A stretch of 14,126 bases of DNA from Spongiibacteraceae bacterium. GTDB lineage: Bacteria; Pseudomonadota; Gammaproteobacteria; Pseudomonadales; PIVM01. The notes under the pieces were generated by a model. That model was not told the DNA's origin and did no database searches. It saw nothing but the letters and a program-made list of their open reading frames with translations. The DNA lies in contig JAUXDF010000042.1 of assembly GCA_030618505.1 (NCBI GenBank), positions 1-14,126 on the forward strand, given 5' to 3'. This document shows positions 1 to 7,024 of this stretch, in pieces. Positions within the stretch are counted from its first letter, which is position 1, and every line of letters begins with the position of its first letter. The translations under genes and the position numbers were made by a program.

Positions 1-526
1 TATCGCCACTGAGAAAATGCGCGCCGATATGCCGACAGCACAGTTGAATTTGGCTAACCTTTATCTAACGCTTGGGGCTCAGAAAGAGGCCGAACAAGCA
101 TTGCAACAAGCGCTAACTATTGCGCCACTCTTTGTGCCTGCACTACTCAATATGGCCGACTTGTATCGAGGTTATGGGCAGGAAGAAAAAGCCGAGCGAC
201 TGCTTCGTCAAGCCCTCAAGTCTGCGCCTGATTCATCTGTGGCACATCATGCCTTAGGTTTACTGCAAGTACGGTTGAAGCAAAACGGCCTGGCACTGGA
301 GAGTTTTAAGCAATCGGTTCTCCTCGCCCCAGACAATCACCGGCATCGTTATATTTATGCCGTTGCACTGCAAAGTGAAAAAAACACCGCTTTAGCGATA
401 GAACAGTTACAAGAAGGGTTGGTCTTACAACCTTATGATATAGATATGCTCAACTTTATTATTGGTTTATTGAGCGACGAAAAGCGTACCGTGGAAGCAG
501 AGGCTTATCGAACACGATTACCCTAA
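1..526 (+). CDS. TPR-repeat protein, C-terminal part (5' end outside window)
   Basis: The reading frame is open from base 2 with no start needed inside the window, so this is the tail of a longer gene; the ATG at 17 is probably internal. The visible 174 residues are made of about four to five degenerate tetratricopeptide repeats of 34 residues, with recurrent A..NLA.LY, A...L..AL..AP and HHALG.L patterns (for example around residues 10-45, 46-79 and 80-113). TPR arrays are helical scaffolds for protein-protein contacts. The repeat spelling resembles the C-terminal half of TPR proteins that carry multihaem cytochrome or other domains at the N-terminus, but no CXXCH is present in the visible part, so the full architecture is unknown. 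The sulfatase gene starts 122 bp downstream on the same strand with no obvious terminator between, so co-transcription is possible. Confidence 0.85.
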   Translation, partial: IATEKMRADMPTAQLNLANLYLTLGAQKEAEQALQQALTIAPLFVPALLNMADLYRGYGQEEKAERLLRQALKSAPDSSVAHHALGLLQVRLKQNGLALESFKQSVLLAPDNHRHRYIYAVALQSEKNTALAIEQLQEGLVLQPYDIDMLNFIIGLLSDEKRTVEAEAYRTRLP

Positions 527-648
527 ATTAAAAGCAGGGCAGGCCAGACAAACTCGAAAAATTGCACTGTCAAAATCCCGCAAAGGGTGTAAGCTTTACT
601 TTGATGTAAGTCATTTTTTTAGTAATCGGTTTTACCAAGGAGAGTGAA

Positions 649-2214
649 ATGAGAAAGATGAAAGGGTTAAACATGCTGGCGATGCTGCCGCTGTTTCTGT
701 TAGGCCTTACAGCCCATGCCAGCGATACCAAACCTAACATTTTAGTGGTGTGGGGTGATGATATTGGTATGTGGAACGTAAGCGCTTATTCGCGTGGCAT
801 GATGGGCTATCAAACGCCTAACATCGACCGCATCGCTAACGAAGGTATGACGTTTACCGATTATTATGGCGAGCAATCCTGCACCGCTGGGCGCTCATCA
901 TTCATTACCGGTCAGTCAGTTTTTCGCACAGGTCTATCCAAGGTTGGCATGCCGGGTGCCAAGGAAGGGATGCATGTTAAAGACATCACCATTGCAACGG
1001 TATTAAAAGAACAGGGTTATCTAACCGGTCAGTTTGGTAAAAACCATTTAGGCGATAAAGACGAGCATTTGCCCACCAATCATGGTTTCGATGAGTTTTT
1101 TGGCAATCTCTATCACTTAAACGCTGAAGAAGAACCCGAGCATCGAGACTACCCAAAAAGTCCGGAGTTTAAGGAAAAATTTGGCCCTCGCGGTGTTATT
1201 CACTCTTACGCACAAGAGAAGGGCAAGCAGAAAATTGAAGACACCGGCCCGCTTACCAAAAAGCGTATGGAAACAGTTGATGATGAAACCTCAGAGGCCG
1301 CATTAGCATTTATTGAAAAAGCACACAAAGCAGGAAAACCATTTTTTCTTTGGTGGAGCGGTACGCGCATGCACTTTCGTACCCATGTTAAAGATGAGCT
1401 TATGAACGATCCGAAGTACGCTAAATACGATGAATATACTATCGGCATGATTGAACATGACAAACACATTGGTTTATTTCTCGACAAGCTGGATGAATTG
1501 AAAATAGCCGACAACACCGTGGTTTTCTACTCCACAGATAACGGCCCACACATGAACACCTGGCCTGATGCGGCAATGACACCTTTTAGAGGCGAAAAGA
1601 ACACCAACTGGGAAGGTGGCTGGCGTGTACCTGCAATGGTTCGCTGGCCCGGCAATATAAAAGCCGGTTCAATATCTAACGAGATCATGCACCATATGGA
1701 TTGGCTACCCACCTTTGCAGCGATTGCAGGCGAGCCAGAAGTGAAAACCAAGCTGCTAAAGAAATACAAGGCAAACGGACGCTCCTATAAAAATCATTTG
1801 GATGGATATAACACGCTTGATCATTTAATCGGCAAGTCTAGTGAAACTCCGCGCCAGGAAGTATTTTATTTTTCTGACGATGGTGATTTAACCGCACTAC
1901 GCTTTAATGATTGGAAGGCCATTTTTATGGAGCAAAAAGTGGAAGCCACATTGGAAGCCTGGGCAAATCCGTTTACCCCATTGCGCGTTCCGCTCATTTT
2001 CAATCTGCGTCGTGACCCTTTTGAGCGGGCTCAAATTACCTCAAACACTTATTATGACTGGCTTCTTGATAGAGTCTATTTGATAGTTCCGGCTCAGCCT
2101 TATGTGGCTAACTTTTTGGCAACATTTAAGGACTATCCACCGCGCCAAAAAGCGGCCAGTTTCTCCATTGACCAAGTTATGGCGAAAATGCAGGAAAACC
2201 TTGGCAGTCAATAA
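649..2214 (+). CDS. secreted arylsulfatase, formylglycine (Cys) type
   Basis: Predicted type I sulfatase of the alkaline phosphatase superfamily, 521 aa, hydrolysing sulfate esters in the periplasm or outside the cell. Residues 1-24 form a Sec signal peptide with an AHA-S cleavage site. The metal-site pair D37-D38 is followed by the sulfatase signature CTAGRSSFITG at 78-88, in which C78 would be converted to formylglycine by an FGE-type or anSME-type maturase. K133 and H135 (FGKNHLGD), H245, D300-N301 (STDNGPH) and K320 complete the expected active site. Length and the conserved C-terminal stretch (TSNTYYDW) suit an intact enzyme of a widespread bacterial subfamily. The start is supported by AAGGAGAG about 6 bases upstream. 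No maturase gene is visible in the window, so it must be encoded elsewhere. The natural substrate cannot be read from sequence. Confidence 0.93.
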   Translation: MRKMKGLNMLAMLPLFLLGLTAHASDTKPNILVVWGDDIGMWNVSAYSRGMMGYQTPNIDRIANEGMTFTDYYGEQSCTAGRSSFITGQSVFRTGLSKVGMPGAKEGMHVKDITIATVLKEQGYLTGQFGKNHLGDKDEHLPTNHGFDEFFGNLYHLNAEEEPEHRDYPKSPEFKEKFGPRGVIHSYAQEKGKQKIEDTGPLTKKRMETVDDETSEAALAFIEKAHKAGKPFFLWWSGTRMHFRTHVKDELMNDPKYAKYDEYTIGMIEHDKHIGLFLDKLDELKIADNTVVFYSTDNGPHMNTWPDAAMTPFRGEKNTNWEGGWRVPAMVRWPGNIKAGSISNEIMHHMDWLPTFAAIAGEPEVKTKLLKKYKANGRSYKNHLDGYNTLDHLIGKSSETPRQEVFYFSDDGDLTALRFNDWKAIFMEQKVEATLEAWANPFTPLRVPLIFNLRRDPFERAQITSNTYYDWLLDRVYLIVPAQPYVANFLATFKDYPPRQKAASFSIDQVMAKMQENLGSQ

Positions 2215-2231
2215 TGCTAAGTTGTTTAAAG

Positions 2232-2256
2232 AAAGCGGGCTTTAGCCCGCTTTTTG
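2232..2256 (+). terminator. Rho-independent terminator of the sulfatase gene
   Basis: A perfect 9-bp stem, AAAGCGGGC paired with GCCCGCTTT, closes a TTTA loop and runs into a T tract (TTTTTG). It begins 17 bases after the sulfatase stop codon and isolates that gene from the phosphatase gene downstream. Confidence 0.9.
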
Positions 2257-2296
2257 TTTATCTATCCGAGATAATCAATACAACTCTAATCGTTAG

Positions 2297-2448
2297 CTAG
2301 TGCCTAACCAAAAACCGGAAGTTATCGAAAACTAAGTCCGCTCCTGGCCAACGCAAATCTAGCTCCTAGGCCTTTTCAAGGCCTTTAAGTCACAAGATTT
2401 GCGTTGGCCAGGATCTCTTTGTCTAATTTCTGGATTGGCACTAACTAG
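2297..2448 (+). repeat. 152-bp palindromic mobile element, copy 1
   Basis: First of two same-orientation copies (the other is 12981-13132), differing at 6 of 152 positions. It is bounded by CTAG at both ends (2297-2300 and 2445-2448). The termini are imperfect inverted repeats (TGCC..AACCA.AAA against the complement of TTTCTGGAT.GGCA). Further in lies a perfect 19-bp inverted pair, TCCTGGCCAACGCAAATCT at 2342-2360 with its complement at 2395-2413, and at the centre a 7-bp stem AGGCCTT/AAGGCCT (2368-2384). It has no coding capacity, so it looks like a MITE or other non-autonomous element mobilised in trans. The copy ends 68 bp before the phosphatase start and therefore occupies much of that gene's upstream region. 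Confidence 0.9.
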
Positions 2449-2516
2449 TATTCATCACTTTTTTATCTTCTCATTAGCAAATCACAACTCTTTAAATCTA
2501 TCTAATGGTGACTCTC

Positions 2517-4256
2517 ATGAAATTAGAAAGCATGAAGATCAAAAGCAACAATATCCGACGTCTTTTCCAACTACCTATTTTACTTATAGCGTTCAGTTTA
2601 TCTAGCTCGCCATCCATTGCTGCATCCTCCTCCCCAAAACTGATTTTGCAGATTACCGTTGATCAACTTCGTGGAGATATGATCACCCGCTATTCTGGCA
2701 TGGCGGGCGAGCGACTAGGTAAAGGTGGACTCAGGTACTTACTGGACAAGGGCATCGTTTATAAAAACGCCCATCATGCCCATGCAAACACTGAAACTAT
2801 TGTTGGCCATACCACTCTCGCTACGGGCGCTCACCCTTCTGAACATGGGATGATTGGAAATATTTGGTTTGATCGATCAAAAGGTAACACTATCTACAAT
2901 ATTGAAGATCCGAATTATAGCCTCTTGTCTAAGGGCGCGGATGTAGATTCCAGCACGGAGATCGATCCGACTCAAAAAGCAGCATCCAGTGACGGGCGCT
3001 CACCAGCGGCCATACTCACAACGACTTTTTCTGATGAATTGTCTTTATTGACGGCGGGAAAATCGAAAGTGTTTGGTGTATCGGTTAAGGATCGCGGCGC
3101 GGTTTCCATGGCGGGACATACCGGCAAAGCGTTCTGGTTTTCCAAGGCCAGTCAGGAGTTTGTAACAAGCAACTACTATTATGAAAAGTACCCGCAGTGG
3201 GTTATCGATTGGAATGCGAAAAAATTACCTGAACAATATGCGGGAAAATCCTGGCAGCTTATGCATCCTCAGGAAACCTACCTTTTTGGTGATCGGGATG
3301 ATCAGAAGTGGGAGCTTGCTCTTGGCGATTATGGCCGAACCTTTCCTCATAAGTTCGGTGCCAGCGATGAAAAATATTTTTCCACTTATCTTACGGTAAG
3401 CCCTGCGGGCGATGAGTTGACGGTCGATTTCGCCAAAGCCATCATTAATGCCGAGCAGCTGGGCAATGATGATGTTACCGATTATTTATCTGTCAGCCTC
3501 TCTGCCACTGACTATGTCGGGCATTTTTTCGGCCCTTCAAGTCTGGAATCAGAAGACAATATTTTACAACTGGATCGTACTCTGGCTGATTTACTCAATT
3601 TTGTTGATAAGCAAGTCGGGCTAAAGAACACGCTTATTGTTCTATCAGCCGATCATGGAGCGCCTGAGGCTCCAGGGTATTTACAATCGCTTGGGGTAAA
3701 GGTCGGATATATTTCTCCTGACTTCTGGCGCAAGCTCCCCGCGATCGAAAAGATTAAGCGCCATCATGGTATTAAAGGAAAACTGTTCGAAGGATATGAG
3801 CATCCTTATCTTTACTTTACCAATGAAGTAATAAATAACAACGAAATAGACTTGGCTGCCCTCGAAGCGGCTGTTGCTGATCAGTTAATTCGCCTGCCGG
3901 GAGTTTCAACGGCCGTCTCGAGTGTTGCCTTGACTCAGGGGCGGCTTGCGGACAATTATGTTACCCGAGCGATAAAAAACAATTACCACCCCAAGCGCTC
4001 AGGTAATGTTTACGTCGTCTTTGATTCAGGCTGGTTTGTGAATGAGCTAGATGGTATTTCCGTTGCATCCACCCACGGCTCTCCGTGGCCTTACGACACC
4101 TTTGTACCTATTATTTTCGCTGGCCACAAGCTTAAACCACAGACTGTTTCTCGCAAAGTGTATACCGTTGATGTGGCACCTACTTTAGCCAGTATTGTTG
4201 GCGCCAAACCGCCATCAGGAGCGAGCGGAACAGTACTGCTGGAAGTGCTTAAATAA
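2517..4256 (+). CDS. secreted PafA-like alkaline phosphatase (Thr nucleophile)
   Basis: Predicted periplasmic or exported phosphate monoesterase, 579 aa, that would release inorganic phosphate from organic esters. Residues 1-36 are a signal peptide ending SIAA. Active-site elements match the PafA family: D49 (TVDQLRGD), nucleophile T94 in the ETIVGH context, N115 in HGMIGNIW, the diagnostic K191-D-R193 (SVKDRGA..AGH), D332 and H336 (SATDYVGH), D379-H380 (SADHG) and H520 (STHGSPW). T94 to N115 is 21 residues and D332 to D379 is 47, the same as in PafA as I recall it. The Lys/Arg pair points to a monoesterase rather than an NPP-type phosphodiesterase. ATG 2517 is chosen because GGTGA lies 5 bases upstream; ATG 2505 and ATG 2532 are in frame and possible. 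No terminator is visible after the stop. Confidence 0.9.
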   Translation: MKLESMKIKSNNIRRLFQLPILLIAFSLSSSPSIAASSSPKLILQITVDQLRGDMITRYSGMAGERLGKGGLRYLLDKGIVYKNAHHAHANTETIVGHTTLATGAHPSEHGMIGNIWFDRSKGNTIYNIEDPNYSLLSKGADVDSSTEIDPTQKAASSDGRSPAAILTTTFSDELSLLTAGKSKVFGVSVKDRGAVSMAGHTGKAFWFSKASQEFVTSNYYYEKYPQWVIDWNAKKLPEQYAGKSWQLMHPQETYLFGDRDDQKWELALGDYGRTFPHKFGASDEKYFSTYLTVSPAGDELTVDFAKAIINAEQLGNDDVTDYLSVSLSATDYVGHFFGPSSLESEDNILQLDRTLADLLNFVDKQVGLKNTLIVLSADHGAPEAPGYLQSLGVKVGYISPDFWRKLPAIEKIKRHHGIKGKLFEGYEHPYLYFTNEVINNNEIDLAALEAAVADQLIRLPGVSTAVSSVALTQGRLADNYVTRAIKNNYHPKRSGNVYVVFDSGWFVNELDGISVASTHGSPWPYDTFVPIIFAGHKLKPQTVSRKVYTVDVAPTLASIVGAKPPSGASGTVLLEVLK

Positions 4257-4274
4257 TGTTTCACAGGTAGCCAG

Positions 4275-4469
4275 CTAAAGGGGGGGTCTGCTGAAATCGT
4301 AAATTTGGTTTCGTGGGATGTAGTGGACCCCTTTATCGAGACAATAACCCGAAAGGTCTTTAAAATCTTCCCGGAGAAATACCAGCTCCGCGCTTTCTAC
4401 AATGCGAGAAGCTAGCTGTGATTTAAGTGCGATTCTAGTCATGCAGCCATCATGGCATAAAAACGACAA
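4275..4469 (-). pseudogene. N-terminal fragment of an AbiEi/DUF6088-like antitoxin
   Basis: Minus-strand open frame of 64 codons. Residues 10-43, from MTRIALKSQLAS through VFLREDFKDLSGY, strongly recall the N-terminal winged-helix domain of DUF6088/AbiEi-type antitoxins, where the family normally continues with a QVGRAL-like helix and a GLYAK segment. Here the similarity ends right after SGY; the remaining 20 or so residues are encoded by the inverted-repeat remnant at 4276-4335, which also supplies the stop. No toxin gene is adjacent and no ribosome binding site is evident. I read this as a decayed toxin-antitoxin or abortive-infection locus truncated by an insertion. The family call is from memory of the motif. 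A chance or functional small ORF cannot be excluded. Confidence 0.5.
4276..4335. repeat. 60-bp inverted-repeat remnant (possible IS or REP end)
   Basis: The left end TAAAGGGGGGGTC (4276-4288) and the right end GACCCCTTTA (4326-4335) are inverted copies of TAAAGGGGTC, the left one carrying three extra G in a run of seven. Beyond the 10-bp core the ends stay loosely similar. The antitoxin-like reading frame on the minus strand loses its family pattern just outside this block and stops inside it. That suggests an internally deleted insertion sequence or a REP-like unit. No transposase sequence remains. Confidence 0.4.
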
Positions 4470-4494
4470 CAGTTAACAAAAACAAGACACCGTT

Positions 4495-5112
4495 CTAGCG
4501 CCGCGCCTTAATACCAAGAACCAAAAATTGCCTAAGCTCTAAGCGCAGTTCTTCATCGGTCTGCTCGGCGGGGTGCTGCGCATAGGACAGCGCTAAGCGG
4601 GAGTACCAGTTCAACAAACTATTCAAGTTCAAATCCGGGCAAATCTCTTCACTCTCCAAGGCCGCTTGATAAGGTCCCGCCAATAGATCATGCCAACTTC
4701 GGTGTATTTTGCTACTGGATCGATAAAGTTGTCCAACCAACGCTGATCGACTCCCCGATAGTGCTTGAAAGCAAGGTTGCGTTAGCTGGTTTCTGATGAT
4801 GTAGATTAAGCTATCTAGCACATAGTCAATAAATTGAGGCTGCACAGGTACCGCTTCGCGCAACTTATTAAGCAGCTCTGCTGACTCCAGCTCGAGCACG
4901 CCTAGCAGTACATCTTCTTTCTTAGGGAAATAATTGTAAAGCGTACTGCGGGAAACACTGGCGGCCGCGGCTAACTCAGACATCTTAAACTTTTCAATCC
5001 CGGTTCGGCTAAAACACTCCCTTGCCATGTGCAAAAGCTTAGTACGGCCAATACTAGAATCATTTTGCCGCGCATTCTCGCCCCACCGGAGCTCGTTAAC
5101 TTTGTCGTTCAT
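4495..5112 (-). CDS. TetR/AcrR-family transcriptional regulator
   Basis: 205-aa one-component repressor with the classic layout: an N-terminal helix-turn-helix domain (residues 22-70; HTH about 44-63, SELAAAASVSRSTLYNYF, followed by KKEDVL) and a divergent C-terminal ligand-binding domain. Start ATG 5112 is chosen because AAGGTGG lies just upstream; an in-frame TTG at 5127 is less likely. It is divergent from the luciferase-like monooxygenase at 5377, the usual arrangement when a TetR protein controls its neighbour and itself. The shared 264-bp region contains several TGATAA/TTATCA half-sites. The ligand is unknown but is likely related to the substrate of the monooxygenase or of a linked pathway. 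Confidence 0.92.
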   Translation of the reverse strand: MNDKVNELRWGENARQNDSSIGRTKLLHMARECFSRTGIEKFKMSELAAAASVSRSTLYNYFPKKEDVLLGVLELESAELLNKLREAVPVQPQFIDYVLDSLIYIIRNQLTQPCFQALSGSRSALVGQLYRSSSKIHRSWHDLLAGPYQAALESEEICPDLNLNSLLNWYSRLALSYAQHPAEQTDEELRLELRQFLVLGIKARR

Positions 5113-5229
5113 AACCACCTTTTTCAATAAATCATATCGATTACACGCACAACCCCAAGCAGCATATAGGCTTCTATCTAGCCGTTATTTAAATCAGACA
5201 GGTATCAAAACCAGTCTCACTGCGATACT

Positions 5230-5264
5230 CACTATTGAACATTATCATATTTTGTGTGATAGTG
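5230..5264. promoter_or_regulatory. candidate TetR operator region
   Basis: Two overlapping dyads lie between the TetR and monooxygenase genes: CACTAT (5230-5235) with ATAGTG (5259-5264), and TATCA (5243-5247) with TGATA (5257-5261), separated by 9 bases. The TATCA/TGATA half-site recurs in the perfect palindrome at 5357-5378. These are plausible binding sites for the divergent regulator. Which dyad is used is inference. Confidence 0.4.
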
Positions 5265-5356
5265 TCATTACTAAACATATTGTGAAAATGTACAGTAATG
5301 CAGCATGGCGGCTTTTCGCCGTATAACCCAAGAGTGGCTATGGCCATTAACGATTA

Positions 5357-5378
5357 ATGATAAGTAGAGAATTATCAT
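5357..5378. promoter_or_regulatory. 22-bp perfect palindrome over the start of the monooxygenase gene
   Basis: ATGATAA (5357-5363), an 8-base spacer GTAGAGAA, then TTATCAT (5372-5378). The spacer contains the AGAGA ribosome-binding sequence and the right arm ends inside the ATG at 5377. As DNA it is a good-sized operator for a TetR dimer. As RNA it would form a hairpin with the Shine-Dalgarno in the loop and part of the start codon in the stem. Either reading implies control at the very start of the gene. Confidence 0.55.
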
Positions 5379-6402
5379 GAAACTCAGCACCAACTTAGTT
5401 GTGGATAATTTGCAAGATATTGCAGAGCCCGTTAAAAAAATAGAGGCCATGGGCTTTGAGTCCATTTACATATCCGAGCGCAAGCACGAGCCCTTTATGC
5501 AGCTAGCGGTTACCGCCGTGAATAGCGAGAGAGTTAAATTCGGGCCTGAAATCGCGCTCACATTTCCTCGTAACCCGATGGTGCTGGCCTACACATCCTG
5601 GGACTTGGCTCGAGCCTCTAACGGGCGCTTTGTTCTTGGCCTGGGAACGCAAGTTAAAGCGCACAATGAACGCCGCTTTGGCCTGAAGTGGGAAAAACCC
5701 GCCGCAAAGCTGCGAGAATATATTTTGTGTATTCAAGCCATTTGGGATGCCTGGCAGAATGGAACAGAACTGAACTTTCAAGGTGAGTTTTTTAATATTA
5801 ACCTGATGACACCCATGTTTGACCCCGGCCCGCTTGAGTGTGGCCCTCCACCTATTTATGTCGGTGCGGTAAACCCGTTAAATTGTGAAATGGCGGGTGA
5901 AATCGCCGATGGCTTTCACTGCCATGGTTTTCACACCGCTCAATCACTGCGTGAAGGTGTGGTCGGAAGTGTCGAAAGGGGCTTGGCTAAAGCTGGCCGC
6001 AAACGCTCTGATTTTACCATTACTGCCCCCGTGATGGTGGTGATGGGCAGTAATACTAAGGAGGTCGATGTAATGCGCGAACGTGTGCGCGGCATGATTG
6101 GTTTTTATGGCGCCACTAGCTACTACAAAAAGATGTTCGAAGCCAATGATTGGGAAGAAACTCACCAGCGCCTGCTGTATAAATCCAGAAACAATGGCTG
6201 GGACACAATGGCAGAAGAGATTAGCGATGAAATGATAGAAGAATTTGCAGTAACAGGATTGTATGAAGAAATACCCGACCTGCTTAAGGAAAAGTACGGC
6301 AATATGCTGGACGAAGTGCTGATCTATTTTGGCGAGCCTGAAAAAGGTGACCCTGAAACATGGTCTCGCTTGGTCAGAGCCTTTAACGAAAGCGAAAGTT
6401 AA
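5377..6402 (+). CDS. luciferase-like (LLM) flavin-dependent oxidoreductase, TIGR03617-like
   Basis: 341-aa TIM-barrel protein of the bacterial luciferase-like monooxygenase superfamily. Visible hallmarks are the first strand KLSTNLVVD, the MGFESIYISERKHEPF segment, ALTFPRNP, then WDLARASNGRFVLGLGTQVKAHNERRFG (about 74-102), which matches the family's conserved GR..LGLG.Q segment, and IYVGAVNP near 166. The spelling suits the group often annotated as F420-dependent (TIGR03617/MSMEG_2256-like). In a gammaproteobacterium FMNH2 is the likelier cofactor, so the F420 label should not be taken literally. AGAGA lies 6 bases upstream of ATG 5377, within a palindrome. It is divergent from a TetR regulator that probably represses it. 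The substrate is unknown; degradation of a hydrophobic or aromatic compound is one possibility. Confidence 0.9.
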   Translation: MKLSTNLVVDNLQDIAEPVKKIEAMGFESIYISERKHEPFMQLAVTAVNSERVKFGPEIALTFPRNPMVLAYTSWDLARASNGRFVLGLGTQVKAHNERRFGLKWEKPAAKLREYILCIQAIWDAWQNGTELNFQGEFFNINLMTPMFDPGPLECGPPPIYVGAVNPLNCEMAGEIADGFHCHGFHTAQSLREGVVGSVERGLAKAGRKRSDFTITAPVMVVMGSNTKEVDVMRERVRGMIGFYGATSYYKKMFEANDWEETHQRLLYKSRNNGWDTMAEEISDEMIEEFAVTGLYEEIPDLLKEKYGNMLDEVLIYFGEPEKGDPETWSRLVRAFNESES

Positions 6403-6408
6403 GGTTGA

Positions 6409-6437
6409 ACGGCCAAGGTTTTATACATCTTGGCCGT
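6409..6437. other. strong hairpin without T tract after the monooxygenase gene
   Basis: ACGGCCAAG (6409-6417) pairs perfectly with CTTGGCCGT (6429-6437) across an 11-base loop, starting 7 bases after the stop codon. No run of T follows on either strand, so it is not a standard intrinsic terminator. It may protect the mRNA 3' end or act with the weaker hairpin just downstream. Confidence 0.6.
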
Positions 6438-6445
6438 ATATTAGA

Positions 6446-6470
6446 AGCGGGGTTTATGTCCCGTTTGTCT
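6446..6470 (+). terminator. possible weak terminator
   Basis: AGCGGGG (6446-6452) pairs with TCCCGTT (6459-6465) using two G-T pairs and a 6-base loop, followed by the T-rich run TTTGTCTTGT. It lies behind the stronger hairpin at 6409-6437 and could end transcription of the monooxygenase gene. Confidence 0.4.
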
Positions 6471-6596
6471 TGTCTAAACTCCTATAAAGAGTACCGCCTT
6501 CGACTCGACCATGGGCCTGCCCAACAACACGGATAAATACCGGTGGAAAGCTATCTACTCTTATTCGTTATGTGTTTAACCACAACAAATTAACTT

Positions 6597-6788
6597 TTAC
6601 TTTAACCTTGTAATACCAATTAATACAGAAATAACACCACCTACCATTCCTGCCCAAGCTTCAATAGGCGTATCACCGCCTAATGCATGACTAATTTGAG
6701 AGCTGGCTGAATCGTAAATGTTGTAACCCCACATTGCTAAAACAACACCTGCAATGATAAGTACCACACCAATAATTTTATTATTCAT
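6597..6788 (-). CDS. DUF3185-family small membrane protein
   Basis: 63-aa protein with two hydrophobic helices, roughly residues 4-24 (IIGVVLIIAGVVLAMWGY) and 44-61 (WAGMVGGVISVLIGITRL), joined by a short polar loop beginning NIYDSASSQISHAL. The length, the I.GVVL...G..L start and the DS..S.....G loop fit DUF3185, a family of unknown function in the inner membrane. GGAG lies 5 bases before the ATG, a convincing ribosome binding site. It is a single-gene unit; neighbouring genes give no clue to its role. It converges with the monooxygenase gene. Confidence 0.8.
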   Translation of the reverse strand: MNNKIIGVVLIIAGVVLAMWGYNIYDSASSQISHALGGDTPIEAWAGMVGGVISVLIGITRLK

Positions 6789-6860
6789 TATTACTCCAAT
6801 ATTTTAGTGATTAAAATTGAAACAACCTAATACTTACGAGATATATAATGGCGTGGTAAT

Positions 6861-6919
6861 GGGCTTGGATCAGGTGGTGACTTTTTTGGAACAAAAAAGG
6901 TAACGGCTTACCCAAGCCC
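6861..6919. other. nested palindrome, possible structured RNA or cruciform
   Basis: The outer arms GGGCTTGG (6861-6868) and CCAAGCCC (6912-6919) enclose an inner 8-bp stem CTTTTTTG/CAAAAAAG (6881-6888 and 6892-6899) with a GAA loop. The two dyads are almost concentric. It lies in the 236-bp gap between the DUF3185 gene and the flavoprotein gene, upstream of the former and downstream of the latter on the minus strand. It may end the flavoprotein transcript, be a small-RNA hairpin, or be an old insertion. The rest of the gap shows nothing clear. Confidence 0.5.
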
Positions 6920-7024
6920 CCAATTAACCATTTTGTTAGCCTAGGGGCCACTATTAGCTTACAAGTCACATATATTTTATCTAATATATATTACATTGTC
7001 TAAAATTTAAATAGTCTGACAACA

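Noticed and set aside
1206..1769. Minus-strand open frames within the sulfatase gene
   Set aside because: They are antisense to conserved sulfatase active-site regions and have no start signals or recognisable domains.
2297..2448. Integron attC site, because GCCTAAC near the left end fits the RYYYAAC core and the unit is palindromic
   Set aside because: The matching GTTRRRY box is missing at the right end, and the neighbouring genes are long, on both strands and not cassette-like.
2399..2605. Small open frame running from the repeat into the phosphatase start
   Set aside because: It overlaps the palindromic element and the phosphatase coding start in another frame, and its peptide has no family features.
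6409..6437. Intrinsic terminator for the monooxygenase gene
   Set aside because: The stem is strong but no T tract follows on either strand, so it is listed only as a hairpin.
6480..6596. Possible coding or RNA feature in the gap after the monooxygenase
   Set aside because: Only short, imperfect inverted repeats without a T tract and no supported reading frame were seen.
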